The notes: a model not told the origin generated them from the letters alone. A DNA stretch of 64,000 bases from Chryseobacterium sp. KLBC 52 (GCF_003347605.1 NZ_QDFZ01000010.1:1-64000); one strand, 5' to 3'; positions 34,769 through 42,981 are shown, numbered from the stretch's first letter. A program made the numbers and translations.

Positions 34769-35755
34769 ATGAAAGTTTTTATCAATAGAAGAATTCCCGA
34801 AACAGGAATTGAAATGCTGAATGAGGCCGGTCTGGAACTTATATTTCCGGAAAAAGAAAACCTTTCTTACGAAGAATGGATTCATTACTGTAAAAACACT
34901 GACACCATACTCAATGTGGGCGGAGATTTCAAATATGATAAGAATTTTTTTGATGCCTGCCCGAATGTCAAAGCTATTGCCTTATACTCTGTAGGATTTG
35001 ATCACGTTGACATTAAAGAAGCTACCCAAAGAAATATTCCGGTAGGAAATACTCCGGATGTTTTGAGCAGGGCTACTTCAGATGTTGCTTTTTTACTGAT
35101 GCAGTCTGTTGCCAGAAGAGCAAGTTATAATTTTCAGAAAGTAAAAGATGACAATTGGGGTACATTTGACCCTTTACATGCTTTAGGACAGGAGCTGTAC
35201 GGAAAAACACTCGGTATTTTTGGATTGGGACGTATCGGCTATGAAATGGCTGAGAAATCAAAAAAGGCTTTTGGAATGAATATCATTTACCACAACCGTC
35301 ATCAAAATAAAGAAGCAGAAAACGAGTTGGGGGCAACTTATGTTTCTTTTGAAGAACTGATTCAGAGATCAGATGTATTGAGCGTACACGCTAATTTCAC
35401 TCCTGAGCAGAGAGAATTATTCAACTATTCTATATTTGAGCAGATGAAATCAAATGCTATTTTCATCAATACAGCCAGAGGTGGTTTTCACAACCAAAAA
35501 GATCTGTATCAGGCACTTGTTGACAGGAAAATCTGGGGAGCCGGTCTGGATGTTACCAATCCGGAACCGATGTCTGCAGATGATCCTATTCTGGGACTTT
35601 CAACTGTCTGCATTCTGCCACATGTCGGCTCTGCAACTGTTGAAGCCCGAAATGGAATGGCCAGACTGGCTGCAGGAAATATTATCGCCTTTTCGAAAAA
35701 TAAAAAAATGCCACATTGCGCAAATCCTGATGTTTATTCTGATTATTCAGCATAA
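34769..35755 (+). CDS. D-isomer-specific 2-hydroxyacid dehydrogenase
   Basis: 328 aa from ATG 34769 (MKVFINRRIPETGIEML); the ATG at 34724 would lie inside the terminator hairpin. NAD-binding motif GIFGLGRIGYEMA (about 150-162). Catalytic set: Arg in NTARGGF (about 235), Glu in TNPEPM (about 264) and His in LPHVGSAT (about 287). It belongs to the glyoxylate/hydroxypyruvate reductase-like branch and interconverts 2-ketoacids and D-2-hydroxyacids with NAD(P)H. The exact substrate is not visible. Confidence 0.9.
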   Translation: MKVFINRRIPETGIEMLNEAGLELIFPEKENLSYEEWIHYCKNTDTILNVGGDFKYDKNFFDACPNVKAIALYSVGFDHVDIKEATQRNIPVGNTPDVLSRATSDVAFLLMQSVARRASYNFQKVKDDNWGTFDPLHALGQELYGKTLGIFGLGRIGYEMAEKSKKAFGMNIIYHNRHQNKEAENELGATYVSFEELIQRSDVLSVHANFTPEQRELFNYSIFEQMKSNAIFINTARGGFHNQKDLYQALVDRKIWGAGLDVTNPEPMSADDPILGLSTVCILPHVGSATVEARNGMARLAAGNIIAFSKNKKMPHCANPDVYSDYSA

Positions 35756-35804
35756 CTTGGAATTATTTTTGTTTTAAATATGTAAACCCTTAAATAACAT
35801 TATC

Positions 35805-36098
35805 ATGATACCGGAAGACAATATTAATGAACAGAACAGAAAGCTGGAACAAATGGATTATAATCCCAATGAAGATATTTTCCAGAAAGAAAAACATATT
35901 CCACTTGATGGAGACGGAAATCCTATTCTGGATGAAGATTTTGATGAAGATAAAATAGATAAAGGCTTAGATATCCCTGGAGCTGAAGACGATGATGAAA
36001 TGGAAGAAATAGGAGCAGAAGATGAAGAAAACAACTACTGGAGTCTCAGCGATAATGAAGATGACCATGAAGAAGAAAACGATGATGTTTTAACCTAA
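35805..36098 (+). CDS. Acidic conserved protein
   Basis: 97 aa, with about 40 percent Asp and Glu. The middle contains HIPLDGDGNPILDEDFDEDKI, which is conserved in small acidic proteins of Flavobacteriia. No hydrophobic segment, so cytoplasmic. Function unknown. A terminator (CCTTATTG/CAGTAAGG, T7) follows at 36119-36149. Confidence 0.65.
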   Translation: MIPEDNINEQNRKLEQMDYNPNEDIFQKEKHIPLDGDGNPILDEDFDEDKIDKGLDIPGAEDDDEMEEIGAEDEENNYWSLSDNEDDHEEENDDVLT

Positions 36099-36118
36099 AC
36101 TTTAACGATACAAAAATC

Positions 36119-36149
36119 TGCCTTATTGAATTTCAGTAAGGTTTTTTTA
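36119..36149 (+). terminator. Terminator
   Basis: GCCTTATTG/CAGTAAGG stem, loop AATTT, T7. Confidence 0.8.
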
Positions 36150-36180
36150 TATTGAATAATGACTAATATGGGTAAGGGCA

Positions 36181-36242
36181 ATTCCCCTCCCTCGGAGGGG
36201 TGGATTCAAAAATTCTTTAGATTTTTGAAGACGGGGTGGTTC
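36181..36242 (+). repeat. Two-hairpin GGGGTGGT element, right-hand copy of DUF559 unit
   Basis: Hairpin 1 is CCCCTCC/GGAGGGG; hairpin 2 is TTCAAAAATTC/GATTTTTGAA; it ends ACGGGGTGGTT. The minus-strand reading frame of the DUF559 gene terminates (TAA at 36217-36219) inside this copy. Confidence 0.9.
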
Positions 36243-36650
36243 CATAGTGCAGCACAATAAAATCCTCCAGCTCCCTCATCACCACATTCAGATTATTCCT
36301 CACATCAAAATCACTGATTCTAAAACCAAAAGCCCCAAAGACTCAAGATATTCTTCTCTTATCCCATCATAGACCTGTTTTTCATCATGGCTTGAACCAT
36401 CTATTTCTATAATGAGTCCTAAAGTTTTCACATAGAAATCAACAATATAATTTCCGATAATCCTTTGTCGGTCAAAGTCTATGGTATAGAATTTTTTTGC
36501 ACGTACTTTCTTCCAGAAGATCACTTCAGCCAAAATCCGGGCTTTACGTTTTTCTTTTGATAATGCTTTTAAATAGGGATTGTAGGGTAGATTTTCAACG
36601 AAATTCCTGCGGATCGGAATTCCGTTGATGATGGTGAGGATTTCTTTCAT
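36217..36650 (-). pseudogene. DUF559 (VSR-like) endonuclease-domain protein, frameshifted
   Basis: From ATG 36650 (MKEILTIINGIPIRRN) the frame reads RKARILAEVIFWKKVRAKK, IDFDRQRIIGNYIVDFYV, LIIEIDGSSHDEK and YDGIREEYLESLGL. This is the DUF559 domain, a PD-(D/E)xK-like nuclease fold related to Vsr, with D-F-Y then E-I-D-G-S-H as the likely metal site. The frame breaks at a four-A run (36322-36325, T4 in the sense strand) and stops at 36300. With one more T it would continue as FRISDFDVRNNLN, then VVMRELEDFIVLHYGTTPSSKI, ending inside the repeat at 36217. Both ends of the gene abut inverted copies of the same two-hairpin element. The shift could be a real mutation or a sequencing error. Confidence 0.85.
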
Positions 36651-36661
36651 TGTTGTGTTTT

Positions 36662-36720
36662 GACCACCCCGTCTTTCAAAGTTAAAAACTTTGAAATCCA
36701 CCCCTCCGAGGGAGGGGAAT
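36662..36720 (-). repeat. Two-hairpin GGGGTGGT element, left-hand copy of DUF559 unit (inverted)
   Basis: Same family on the minus strand. Hairpin 1 is CCCCTCC/GGAGGGG. Hairpin 2 is TTTCAAAGTT/AACTTTGAAA, different bases from the other copies but still fully paired. It ends ACGGGGTGGT 12 bp before the DUF559 ATG. Confidence 0.9.
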
Positions 36721-36790
36721 TGAGGCGCATTTATTCAAATATAGTATTTAATATCAAATGGTGGCTGGTTTACAGATTTCATAATTTTGC

Positions 36791-36839
36791 TTAAACCTTA
36801 AACCTTAAACCTTAAACCTTAAACCTTAAACTTTAAACC
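36791..36839 (+). repeat. Heptanucleotide array TTAAACC
   Basis: Seven units: five perfect TTAAACC, one TTAAACT, then TTAAACC. It lies between the DUF559 unit and hutU, about 90 bp before the hutU start. Confidence 0.95.
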
Positions 36840-36930
36840 ATTCTTCCCCTCACCCCTTGCCTATATTTCCTATTTTGAATATCTTTAAAACTTCAAACAT
36901 TGTTTAAAACATAGACCTTTAAATAGTAAT

Positions 36931-38916
36931 ATGACATTTCAAGAACAGATACAGCAGGGGATTCCTAATCAACTGCCGCAACCAAAACCATACGAGACCA
37001 ATATCAACCATGCTCCGAAACGTAAAGAAATTCTAGGAGAAGAAGAGAAAAAACTGGCATTGAAGAATGCTTTACGTTACTTCGAACCTCAGTTTCATGC
37101 AGAACTGATTCCTGAATTTAAGCAGGAACTGGAAGATTACGGAAGAATTTACATGTATCGTTTCCGTCCGGATTATGAAATGAAGGCGAGACCTATCACA
37201 GACTATCCCGGAAAATCTGAGCAGGCGAAAGCCATTATGCTGATGATTCAGAATAACCTGGATTATGCGGTAGCGCAGCACCCTCATGAATTGATTACTT
37301 ACGGTGGAAATGGAGCAGTATTCTCAAACTGGGCACAGTATCTGTTGACGATGAAGTATCTGTCAGAAATGAATAATGATCAGACATTGGTGATGTATTC
37401 AGGACATCCGATGGGATTGTTCCCTTCTCATAAAGATGCGCCAAGAGTTGTTGTAACAAATGGAATGATGATCCCGAACTATTCAAAACCGGATGATTGG
37501 GAGAAATTCAATGCATTAGGTGTTACCCAGTATGGGCAAATGACGGCAGGAAGTTATATGTATATCGGTCCTCAGGGGATTGTTCATGGAACGACGATTA
37601 CCGTGTTAAATGCCTTCAGAAAAATCAAGAAAGAACCGAAAGGAGGACTTTTCGTTACTTCAGGATTAGGAGGAATGAGTGGAGCTCAGCCCAAAGCAGG
37701 AAATATTGCAGGCTGTGTTACCGTATGTGCAGAAGTGAATCCAAAAATCACGAAAATCCGCCACGATCAGAAATGGGTGAATGAGATTCATGAAGATCTT
37801 GATGCATTGGTAAAAAGAGTAAGAGAAGCACAGGCGAACAAAGAAACCGTGTCTTTGGCTTATCTTGGAAATATTGTGGAAGTTTGGGAGAAATTCGATC
37901 AGGAAGACTTAAGAATCGATATCGGATCGGATCAGACTTCACTTCACAATCCTTGGGCGGGAGGTTACTATCCTGCAGGACAAAGTTTTGAAGAATCTAA
38001 TACCATGATGGCTGAAAATCCTGAGTTATTCAAAGAAAAAGTTCAGGAAACGTTGAGAAGACACGCAGCAGCCATCAATAAACATACCGCAAAAGGAACG
38101 TATTTCTTCGATTACGGAAATGCCTTTTTACTGGAAGCTTCCAGAGCCGGAGCAGATGTAATGGCAGAAAATCCGACATTGGGAAGAGAATTCAAATACC
38201 CGAGTTATGTACAGGATATTATGGGGCCTATGTGTTTTGATTATGGTTTCGGACCGTTCCGTTGGGTATGTTCCAGTGGAAATCCTGAGGACCTTCAGAA
38301 GACAGATGATATTGCCTGTGCCGTATTAGAAGAAATGGTTAAGAATTCTCCTGAAGAGATCCAGCAGCAGATGAAAGACAATATTCAATGGATTAAAGGA
38401 GCACAGGAAAATAAGCTGGTAGTTGGTTCTCAGGCAAGAATCCTTTACGCAGATGCAGAAGGAAGAATGAAAATTGCGGAAGCCTTCAACAAAGCCATTA
38501 AAAATGGGGAAATAGGACCTGTTGTATTGGGTAGAGATCATCACGATGTTTCAGGAACAGATTCTCCTTACAGAGAGACTTCCAATATTTATGACGGATC
38601 AAGATTTACAGCAGATATGGCCATTCACAACGTGATTGGGGACAGTTTCCGTGGAGCTACCTGGGTTTCCATTCACAATGGTGGTGGAGTAGGCTGGGGA
38701 GAAGTGATCAACGGAGGTTTCGGAATGCTTCTTGACGGAAGTGATGATGCCGACAGAAGATTAAAATCCATGCTTTTCTGGGATGTAAACAACGGAATCT
38801 CAAGAAGAAGCTGGGCAAGAAATGAAGGCGCTGTTTTCGCCATTAAAAGAGCGATGGAAGCAGAACCAAACTTAAAAGTGACCCTTCCGAACCTTGTAGA
38901 CGAAAACTTATTGTAA
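36931..38916 (+). CDS. hutU: Urocanate hydratase
   Basis: 661 aa. It converts urocanate to imidazolone propionate in histidine breakdown, using tightly bound NAD. Recognisable blocks are LITYGGNGAVFSNWAQY (about 121-137), YSGHPMGLFPSH, the NAD-binding region FVTSGLGGMSGAQPKA (about 241-256), DQTSLHNPWAGGYYPAG, GPMCFDYGFGPFRWVCSSG (about 430-448) with the active-site Cys, and VSIHNGGGVGWGEVINGGFG near the C-terminus. The length matches the longer Bacteroidetes form. Other hut genes are not in the window. A regulator gene begins 15 bp downstream. Confidence 0.95.
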   Translation: MTFQEQIQQGIPNQLPQPKPYETNINHAPKRKEILGEEEKKLALKNALRYFEPQFHAELIPEFKQELEDYGRIYMYRFRPDYEMKARPITDYPGKSEQAKAIMLMIQNNLDYAVAQHPHELITYGGNGAVFSNWAQYLLTMKYLSEMNNDQTLVMYSGHPMGLFPSHKDAPRVVVTNGMMIPNYSKPDDWEKFNALGVTQYGQMTAGSYMYIGPQGIVHGTTITVLNAFRKIKKEPKGGLFVTSGLGGMSGAQPKAGNIAGCVTVCAEVNPKITKIRHDQKWVNEIHEDLDALVKRVREAQANKETVSLAYLGNIVEVWEKFDQEDLRIDIGSDQTSLHNPWAGGYYPAGQSFEESNTMMAENPELFKEKVQETLRRHAAAINKHTAKGTYFFDYGNAFLLEASRAGADVMAENPTLGREFKYPSYVQDIMGPMCFDYGFGPFRWVCSSGNPEDLQKTDDIACAVLEEMVKNSPEEIQQQMKDNIQWIKGAQENKLVVGSQARILYADAEGRMKIAEAFNKAIKNGEIGPVVLGRDHHDVSGTDSPYRETSNIYDGSRFTADMAIHNVIGDSFRGATWVSIHNGGGVGWGEVINGGFGMLLDGSDDADRRLKSMLFWDVNNGISRRSWARNEGAVFAIKRAMEAEPNLKVTLPNLVDENLL

Positions 38917-38931
38917 TATAAAAATTCAACA

Positions 38932-39474
38932 TTGGCAACCATCAACAAAAAACTGTTTTCACACCTGAACGTAGAGGATAGTGATCCTGTATGGGAGAAG
39001 TTTGCTGAGGTTGAATTTTCAAAGAAAAATATATTTACTGACAACAAAGCCTATCTTGTAGAAGATGGGCTTGTCCGTAAATACTACATCAACAGTACCT
39101 CAGATATCGACACCGAGATCTGTGCAGAATTCTACTTTCCCGGTGATATTTTTACTGTTGAAGAAAAAAGTTCCGATGCCGTTTACGAGTCCATCAACAA
39201 AGGACTGGCATGGGAAATCACTCTGGATGAGGTGAAAGACCTGTTTGCTGTAAATCCGCACTGCCGTTTCGTACAGAATTATTATCTGAGCAGAAAACTG
39301 AATGCTGCGATGAAAAGGGAAATGCTTCTGCTGAAAAACACTCCGCAAGACCTTTATGAATACCTGCTGAAGAACAAACCCCATTACATTCAAAATATTC
39401 CTCTGAAATACCTGGCTTCTTATATCGGGATTACGCCTATTTCCTTGAGCAGGATCAGAAAAAGAATTTTGTAA
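38932..39474 (+). CDS. Crp/Fnr-like transcriptional regulator
   Basis: 180 aa if the TTG at 38932 is the start; no in-frame ATG lies upstream and the next Met is deep in the protein. Residues 1-110 form a cyclic-nucleotide-binding-like beta roll (VEDGLVRKYYIN, CAEFYFPGDIFTVEEKSS). Residues 115-180 are a linker helix and a compact helix-turn-helix (IPLKYLASYIGITPISLSRIRKRIL). Many Bacteroidetes members are short like this. It follows hutU by 15 bp and is likely co-transcribed, so it may sense a product linked to that operon; this is inference. Confidence 0.8.
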   Translation: MATINKKLFSHLNVEDSDPVWEKFAEVEFSKKNIFTDNKAYLVEDGLVRKYYINSTSDIDTEICAEFYFPGDIFTVEEKSSDAVYESINKGLAWEITLDEVKDLFAVNPHCRFVQNYYLSRKLNAAMKREMLLLKNTPQDLYEYLLKNKPHYIQNIPLKYLASYIGITPISLSRIRKRIL

Positions 39475-39873
39475 GAGGGCTGGAAATTGAAGATAATAAA
39501 AGAAGTTACTAAGAGTATATTATCTTGCTGAGTTTTTTTAACGCAAAGTTTCAATTTAAATCCACATTATTTTAAGTGAGCAAAGGATGAATCGATTTTC
39601 AATCGATTTGATGAAGCGTGCGTGCTCTTACCATTAGCTTAGACAACGGCTCTGCCGCCTTCTTTGCCCCCTTAGAATCTGCTGTTAATCAATAAAAACT
39701 TTGCGTTTATAAAATCCTTACTGTTAATTCAAAGAAAAGGCAATAGAAACTGTAGAGAAATAATCAACTTCAATCCTCCATCACCCAGCTCCCATCCGCA
39801 AGACCCCCTCATTAATTATCTTTTGTTTATTGACTGGCCTTCCGTAAGTTTCTTCCTTTGCTGAAAAAAGAAT
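39475..39873. other. Intergenic stretch with AACGCAAAGTTT inverted repeats
   Basis: AACGCAAAGTTT (39540-39551) and AAACTTTGCGTT (39696-39707) are exact inverted repeats bounding 168 bp. That interior contains an AATCGATTTTCAATCGATT hairpin. No coding region recognised. Confidence 0.7.
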
Positions 39874-40635
39874 ATGGAAATACAAAAATTAAACTGGGCA
39901 GGTATTCGCATTACTTCTCACAACAAAACTATCCTAATAGACGCGGTAGAAGATTTCTCTTATCACAAACCTGTTTTGGGAGATGCTGTAGAGAATCTCA
40001 TAGAATTTTCAGACCACGTACAGGCAGATTATATCCTGTTTACGCATATGCACTTTGACCATTTTGATAAAGGAGTAATCCGAAAATGTTTAAAGAAAGA
40101 TGGAAAACTGATCGTCTACGCAGGACTGGAGCCTATTGTAAGAAAACTTGTACCTGATGTTGAAATGATCGTTCTTGATCTTGATGAAACCTTCACAGAA
40201 AACAACATCACCTTCAAACCGGTATTTGCGATGGATGGCGTAGGAGAAATACAGTCTTCCTGGATTGTAGATGATGGTGATACTAAAATCTTTCATGGTG
40301 GAGATACCATCTGGCATAACCAGTTCTGGAAGCTTGGAAAAGAAAACGCCAATATAGATTACGCTTTCTTACCCGTAAACGGAGTGGTAGTGAATTTCGA
40401 GATCATTGGATTAGAATACAGCCCGGTTCCCGCGTCCCTTAATCTGAAAGAAGCATTTGCTGCAGCTCGTCTTCTACACGCCCAAAAGCTGGTGCCTATC
40501 CATTACGGGTTGTTTGCTCATGAAAAATGCTATATTCCTCAGGTTTTTGACGAGCAGGATTTGAAAAATATTTCTGAGGAAGTAGGACAGGAGTATTTGA
40601 TTTTAAAAGATGGTGCAATGCTGGTAGAATCATAA
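39874..40635 (+). CDS. Metallo-beta-lactamase-fold hydrolase
   Basis: 253 aa, no signal peptide. Metal-binding motif HMHFDHFD (about 57-64), HGGDT (about 141-145) and a late His in PIHYGLFAHE (about 209-218). The N-terminus KLNWAGIRITSHNKTILIDA resembles the UlaG/YtnP-like group of cytosolic MBL hydrolases. Substrate unknown; candidates include phosphodiester or lactone compounds. Confidence 0.85.
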   Translation: MEIQKLNWAGIRITSHNKTILIDAVEDFSYHKPVLGDAVENLIEFSDHVQADYILFTHMHFDHFDKGVIRKCLKKDGKLIVYAGLEPIVRKLVPDVEMIVLDLDETFTENNITFKPVFAMDGVGEIQSSWIVDDGDTKIFHGGDTIWHNQFWKLGKENANIDYAFLPVNGVVVNFEIIGLEYSPVPASLNLKEAFAAARLLHAQKLVPIHYGLFAHEKCYIPQVFDEQDLKNISEEVGQEYLILKDGAMLVES

Positions 40636-41100
40636 CTAATATTTGTAAGGAAAACTGTCATTCTGAAATGCAATGGAATGAAGAATCTCAATATCAATAG
40701 GAACAGGTTATTATTTTGCGCGTAGACGAAGGAAGCCCATTTTTTGTACGTACCAATACGTCAATAGGAACGGGCTTTAGCCCGTTTTCTTTTGTGCGTA
40801 ATAAGATTGGCTTTAGCCGAAATTTAAAATTAAGTTTTGGTTAAAGCCTTTTGTATTTTTCTTTTTATATTGGACAAAGGCCGATGTTGTTAATTACTTT
40901 ATTAGATTCCACGCTCCACTCCGTTACGCTCTGAATGACAAATGTTGTGCATATTTAATTCTCACAACCAGTATAGATCTTTGTCCCTATTGTCATTCTA
41001 AAGGAATCTCAACAGTGATTAAATGGTTTTTCAACAAAAACAATTAATAGCAATTCCAACCTATTCTTTCACTAATGCATCTTTATAAGAAAAGAATCCT
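40636..41100. other. Repeat-dense intergenic stretch
   Basis: From left to right: a CATTCTGAAATGCAATGG fragment (40659), a GGCTTTAGCC doublet (about 40760-40835: ACGGGCTTTAGCCCGT, then TTGGCTTTAGCCGAAA), an AGATTCCACGCTCCACTCCG / GCTCTGAATGACA fragment (40904-40943), and CATTCTAAAGGAATCTCAAC (40996). No gene seen. Confidence 0.7.
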
Positions 41101-41808
41101 ATGAAAATAACCATACCCAAACCCTGTCATGAAAATTGGAATGCCATGACACCAGATGAGAAAGGAAGATTTTGTGCGGTCTGTTCCAAAACCGTGCGAG
41201 ATTTCAGAAGAGCATCGGATGATGAGATTATAGATGTTTTTGCTGATGCTTCGCAGGAAATTTGTGGAGCTTTTAATCCATCACAGCTCAACAGGGATTT
41301 GCATTATTCTTATATTAATTCTCTTTTTGTAAAGTTTGCGGTAGGAGCTATGCTGACAACAGGAGGGATTGTAAGTGTGAATGCACAGCAAAATAAAACC
41401 TGTGATACCCTAAAGACTGAAGATGAACATGAAATTGTTTTTGGTACTCAAAGAGACAGAAAATGGCTTGGTTCTGTTGCAGTAATGCCTGCCAGTGCTT
41501 TATTAGAAGTCAAAGAAAAGGAAAATAAAGAAATTGTATCAAAATTATCAGGAGTTATTGGGAAGGCACCTAAAGATAATAGCAATATACGTATTGGTGG
41601 AGCTCCTTCAAGCGGAGCAGTCTATAAACCTATGTATATTGTAGATGGGAAAATAAGTGATTTTGAGGCATTAAATGCACTGGATCCTAATCTGATAAAA
41701 ACAATGAATGTTCTGAAAGGAACTTCTGCTGTAGTAAAGTATGGCGAAAAAGCCAAAGATGGGGTAATCGTAATTACTACAAAAAGAAAAAAATATAAAA
41801 CAAATTAA
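41101..41808 (+). CDS. Membrane protein with Cys-rich N-terminus and TonB-plug-like C-terminus
   Basis: 235 aa. Residues 1-60 are cytoplasmic with Cys9, Cys25, Cys28 and Cys55 (PCHENWNAMTPDEKGRF then CAVCSKTVRDF). This header recurs in Bacteroidetes membrane proteins. A single helix follows at about 72-92 (FVKFAVGAMLTTGGIVSVNA). The periplasmic part ends in a domain resembling a TonB-dependent receptor plug: PMYIVDGKISDFEALNALDP, IKTMNVLKGTSAVVKYGEKA and GVIVITTK. There is no beta barrel. It may act as a sensor or adaptor; function unknown. Confidence 0.7.
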   Translation: MKITIPKPCHENWNAMTPDEKGRFCAVCSKTVRDFRRASDDEIIDVFADASQEICGAFNPSQLNRDLHYSYINSLFVKFAVGAMLTTGGIVSVNAQQNKTCDTLKTEDEHEIVFGTQRDRKWLGSVAVMPASALLEVKEKENKEIVSKLSGVIGKAPKDNSNIRIGGAPSSGAVYKPMYIVDGKISDFEALNALDPNLIKTMNVLKGTSAVVKYGEKAKDGVIVITTKRKKYKTN

Positions 41809-42027
41809 GACTCTTTATTTTCCCACAAATCTTACAATCTTTTTCATATTTATCTGCTTAATTCGCCTAATCTGCCGGAGAATATTGAGATTGCTTCACC
41901 TTCGGTTCGCAATGACATTGGTGGTGTGAAATTTTATCTCCGATAAAATCCTTGCGCCTTACAACAGAAAGTTTTTAATGTCATTTTGCGCCTTAGCGTT
42001 TTTCCAACAAAACAATTATAACATAAA

Positions 42028-42059
42028 AAAACTCAGCAAGTCGCTGAGTTTTATTTTTT
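42028..42059. terminator. Terminator between convergent genes
   Basis: AAACTCAGC/GCTGAGTTT with loop AAGTC, flanked by A7 and a T-rich tract on both sides, so bidirectional. Downstream of tpx on the minus strand. Confidence 0.75.
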
Positions 42060-42178
42060 GAACCATTAAGAGCATTGAAGTTGTCAAGGTAAGTTAAGGG
42101 AAACATCGAAGATGTTTTTTAAGCTGCGCACTTCATCTTAATATTCTTAACTATTTAATTTTTCTTAATGGTTTAAAA
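42058..42178 (+). repeat. AACCATTAAG palindromic element, copy 2
   Basis: Ends TTGAACCATTAAG and CTTAATGGTTTAAA match the ends of the element at 17486-17618. The interior has its own inverted arms (GGAAACATCGAAGATG and similar), with little sequence shared with copy 1. Confidence 0.75.
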
Positions 42179-42185
42179 TAATTTA

Positions 42186-42755
42186 TTATTTCACAGCCGC
42201 AATAGCCGCTTCATAGTTCGGTTCCTGAGAAATATCAGGCACTTGTTCTTCATAGATAATATTACCTGAAGGATCTATCACCACAACCGCTCTGCTCAGA
42301 AGACCTTTCATTGCAGAATCTACCAGTTCCACCCCATAGTTCCATCCGAAGTCCGAACGGAAATCGGAAAGCATTACCACATTTTTAATTCCTTCCGCTC
42401 CACAGAATCTTTTCTGGGCAAACGGCAGGTCTTTGGAAATACAAAGTACTACCGTATTGGGAAGGTTTCCAGCCTCTTCATTGAAATGATGTACAGAAGC
42501 AGAACAAACACCAGTGTCTACACTCGGAAAGATATTCAGAATAACATATCTTCCTTTGAAGGAGTCCAAGGTCTGGTCATTCATATTCACATCGGTAAGG
42601 GTAAATTTAGGAGCCGGCTTATTCAGTGCCGGCAATTTGGCATAGGTATGAACTTCCTTTCCTCCCATTAAAACAGTATTGATTGCTTTAGATTTTTGTG
42701 CAAAGCCTACTGCAGAGAAGAATAGCAGTGTGCCGCAAACTAATTTTGAAAACAT
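42186..42755 (-). CDS. tpx: Thiol peroxidase with export signal
   Basis: 189 aa. Residues 1-20 are a Sec signal peptide (FFSAVGFAQ), absent from the classic cytoplasmic Tpx, so this form should be periplasmic. The peroxiredoxin domain has peroxidatic Cys84 in FPSVDTGVCSASVHHFNEEA and resolving Cys118 in QKRFCGAEG, the atypical 2-Cys arrangement of Tpx. It reduces hydroperoxides with a thioredoxin-like donor. No obvious periplasmic reductant gene is adjacent. Confidence 0.92.
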   Translation of the reverse strand: MFSKLVCGTLLFFSAVGFAQKSKAINTVLMGGKEVHTYAKLPALNKPAPKFTLTDVNMNDQTLDSFKGRYVILNIFPSVDTGVCSASVHHFNEEAGNLPNTVVLCISKDLPFAQKRFCGAEGIKNVVMLSDFRSDFGWNYGVELVDSAMKGLLSRAVVVIDPSGNIIYEEQVPDISQEPNYEAAIAAVK

Positions 42756-42893
42756 GAAATTTATTTTTAAGCTAAATTATTCTTTTTTCAGGAGCTAAGA
42801 TTAATTTTAATTCAAATAGATCGAATCTATTGTCAGATTATTTTTTTCAACACATTTTACCTCTACCTTTATATTATAAAATGTAGTAGTTTC

Positions 42894-42981
42894 AAAGGTG
42901 TCATTCTGAATGAAATAAAATGTAATGAAGAATCTCATATAAAAATCAACAAAGATTCTTCCTTTCAGAATGACAAAAGTC
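42894..42981. repeat. CATTCTGAATG palindromic repeat
   Basis: GTGTCATTCTGAATGAAA and AATGAAGAATCTCAT on the left are complementary to AGATTCTTCC and TTTCAGAATGACA on the right, giving a long imperfect hairpin. Fragments of the same sequence occur at 34431 and 40659. Confidence 0.75.

Noticed and set aside
36651..36701. GTG start extending the DUF559 protein
   Set aside because: The extra residues are translation of the two-hairpin repeat; ATG 36650 starts the conserved part.
36791..36839. TTAAACC array as a CRISPR or telomere-like structure
   Set aside because: Units are contiguous with no spacers; it is a simple heptamer microsatellite.
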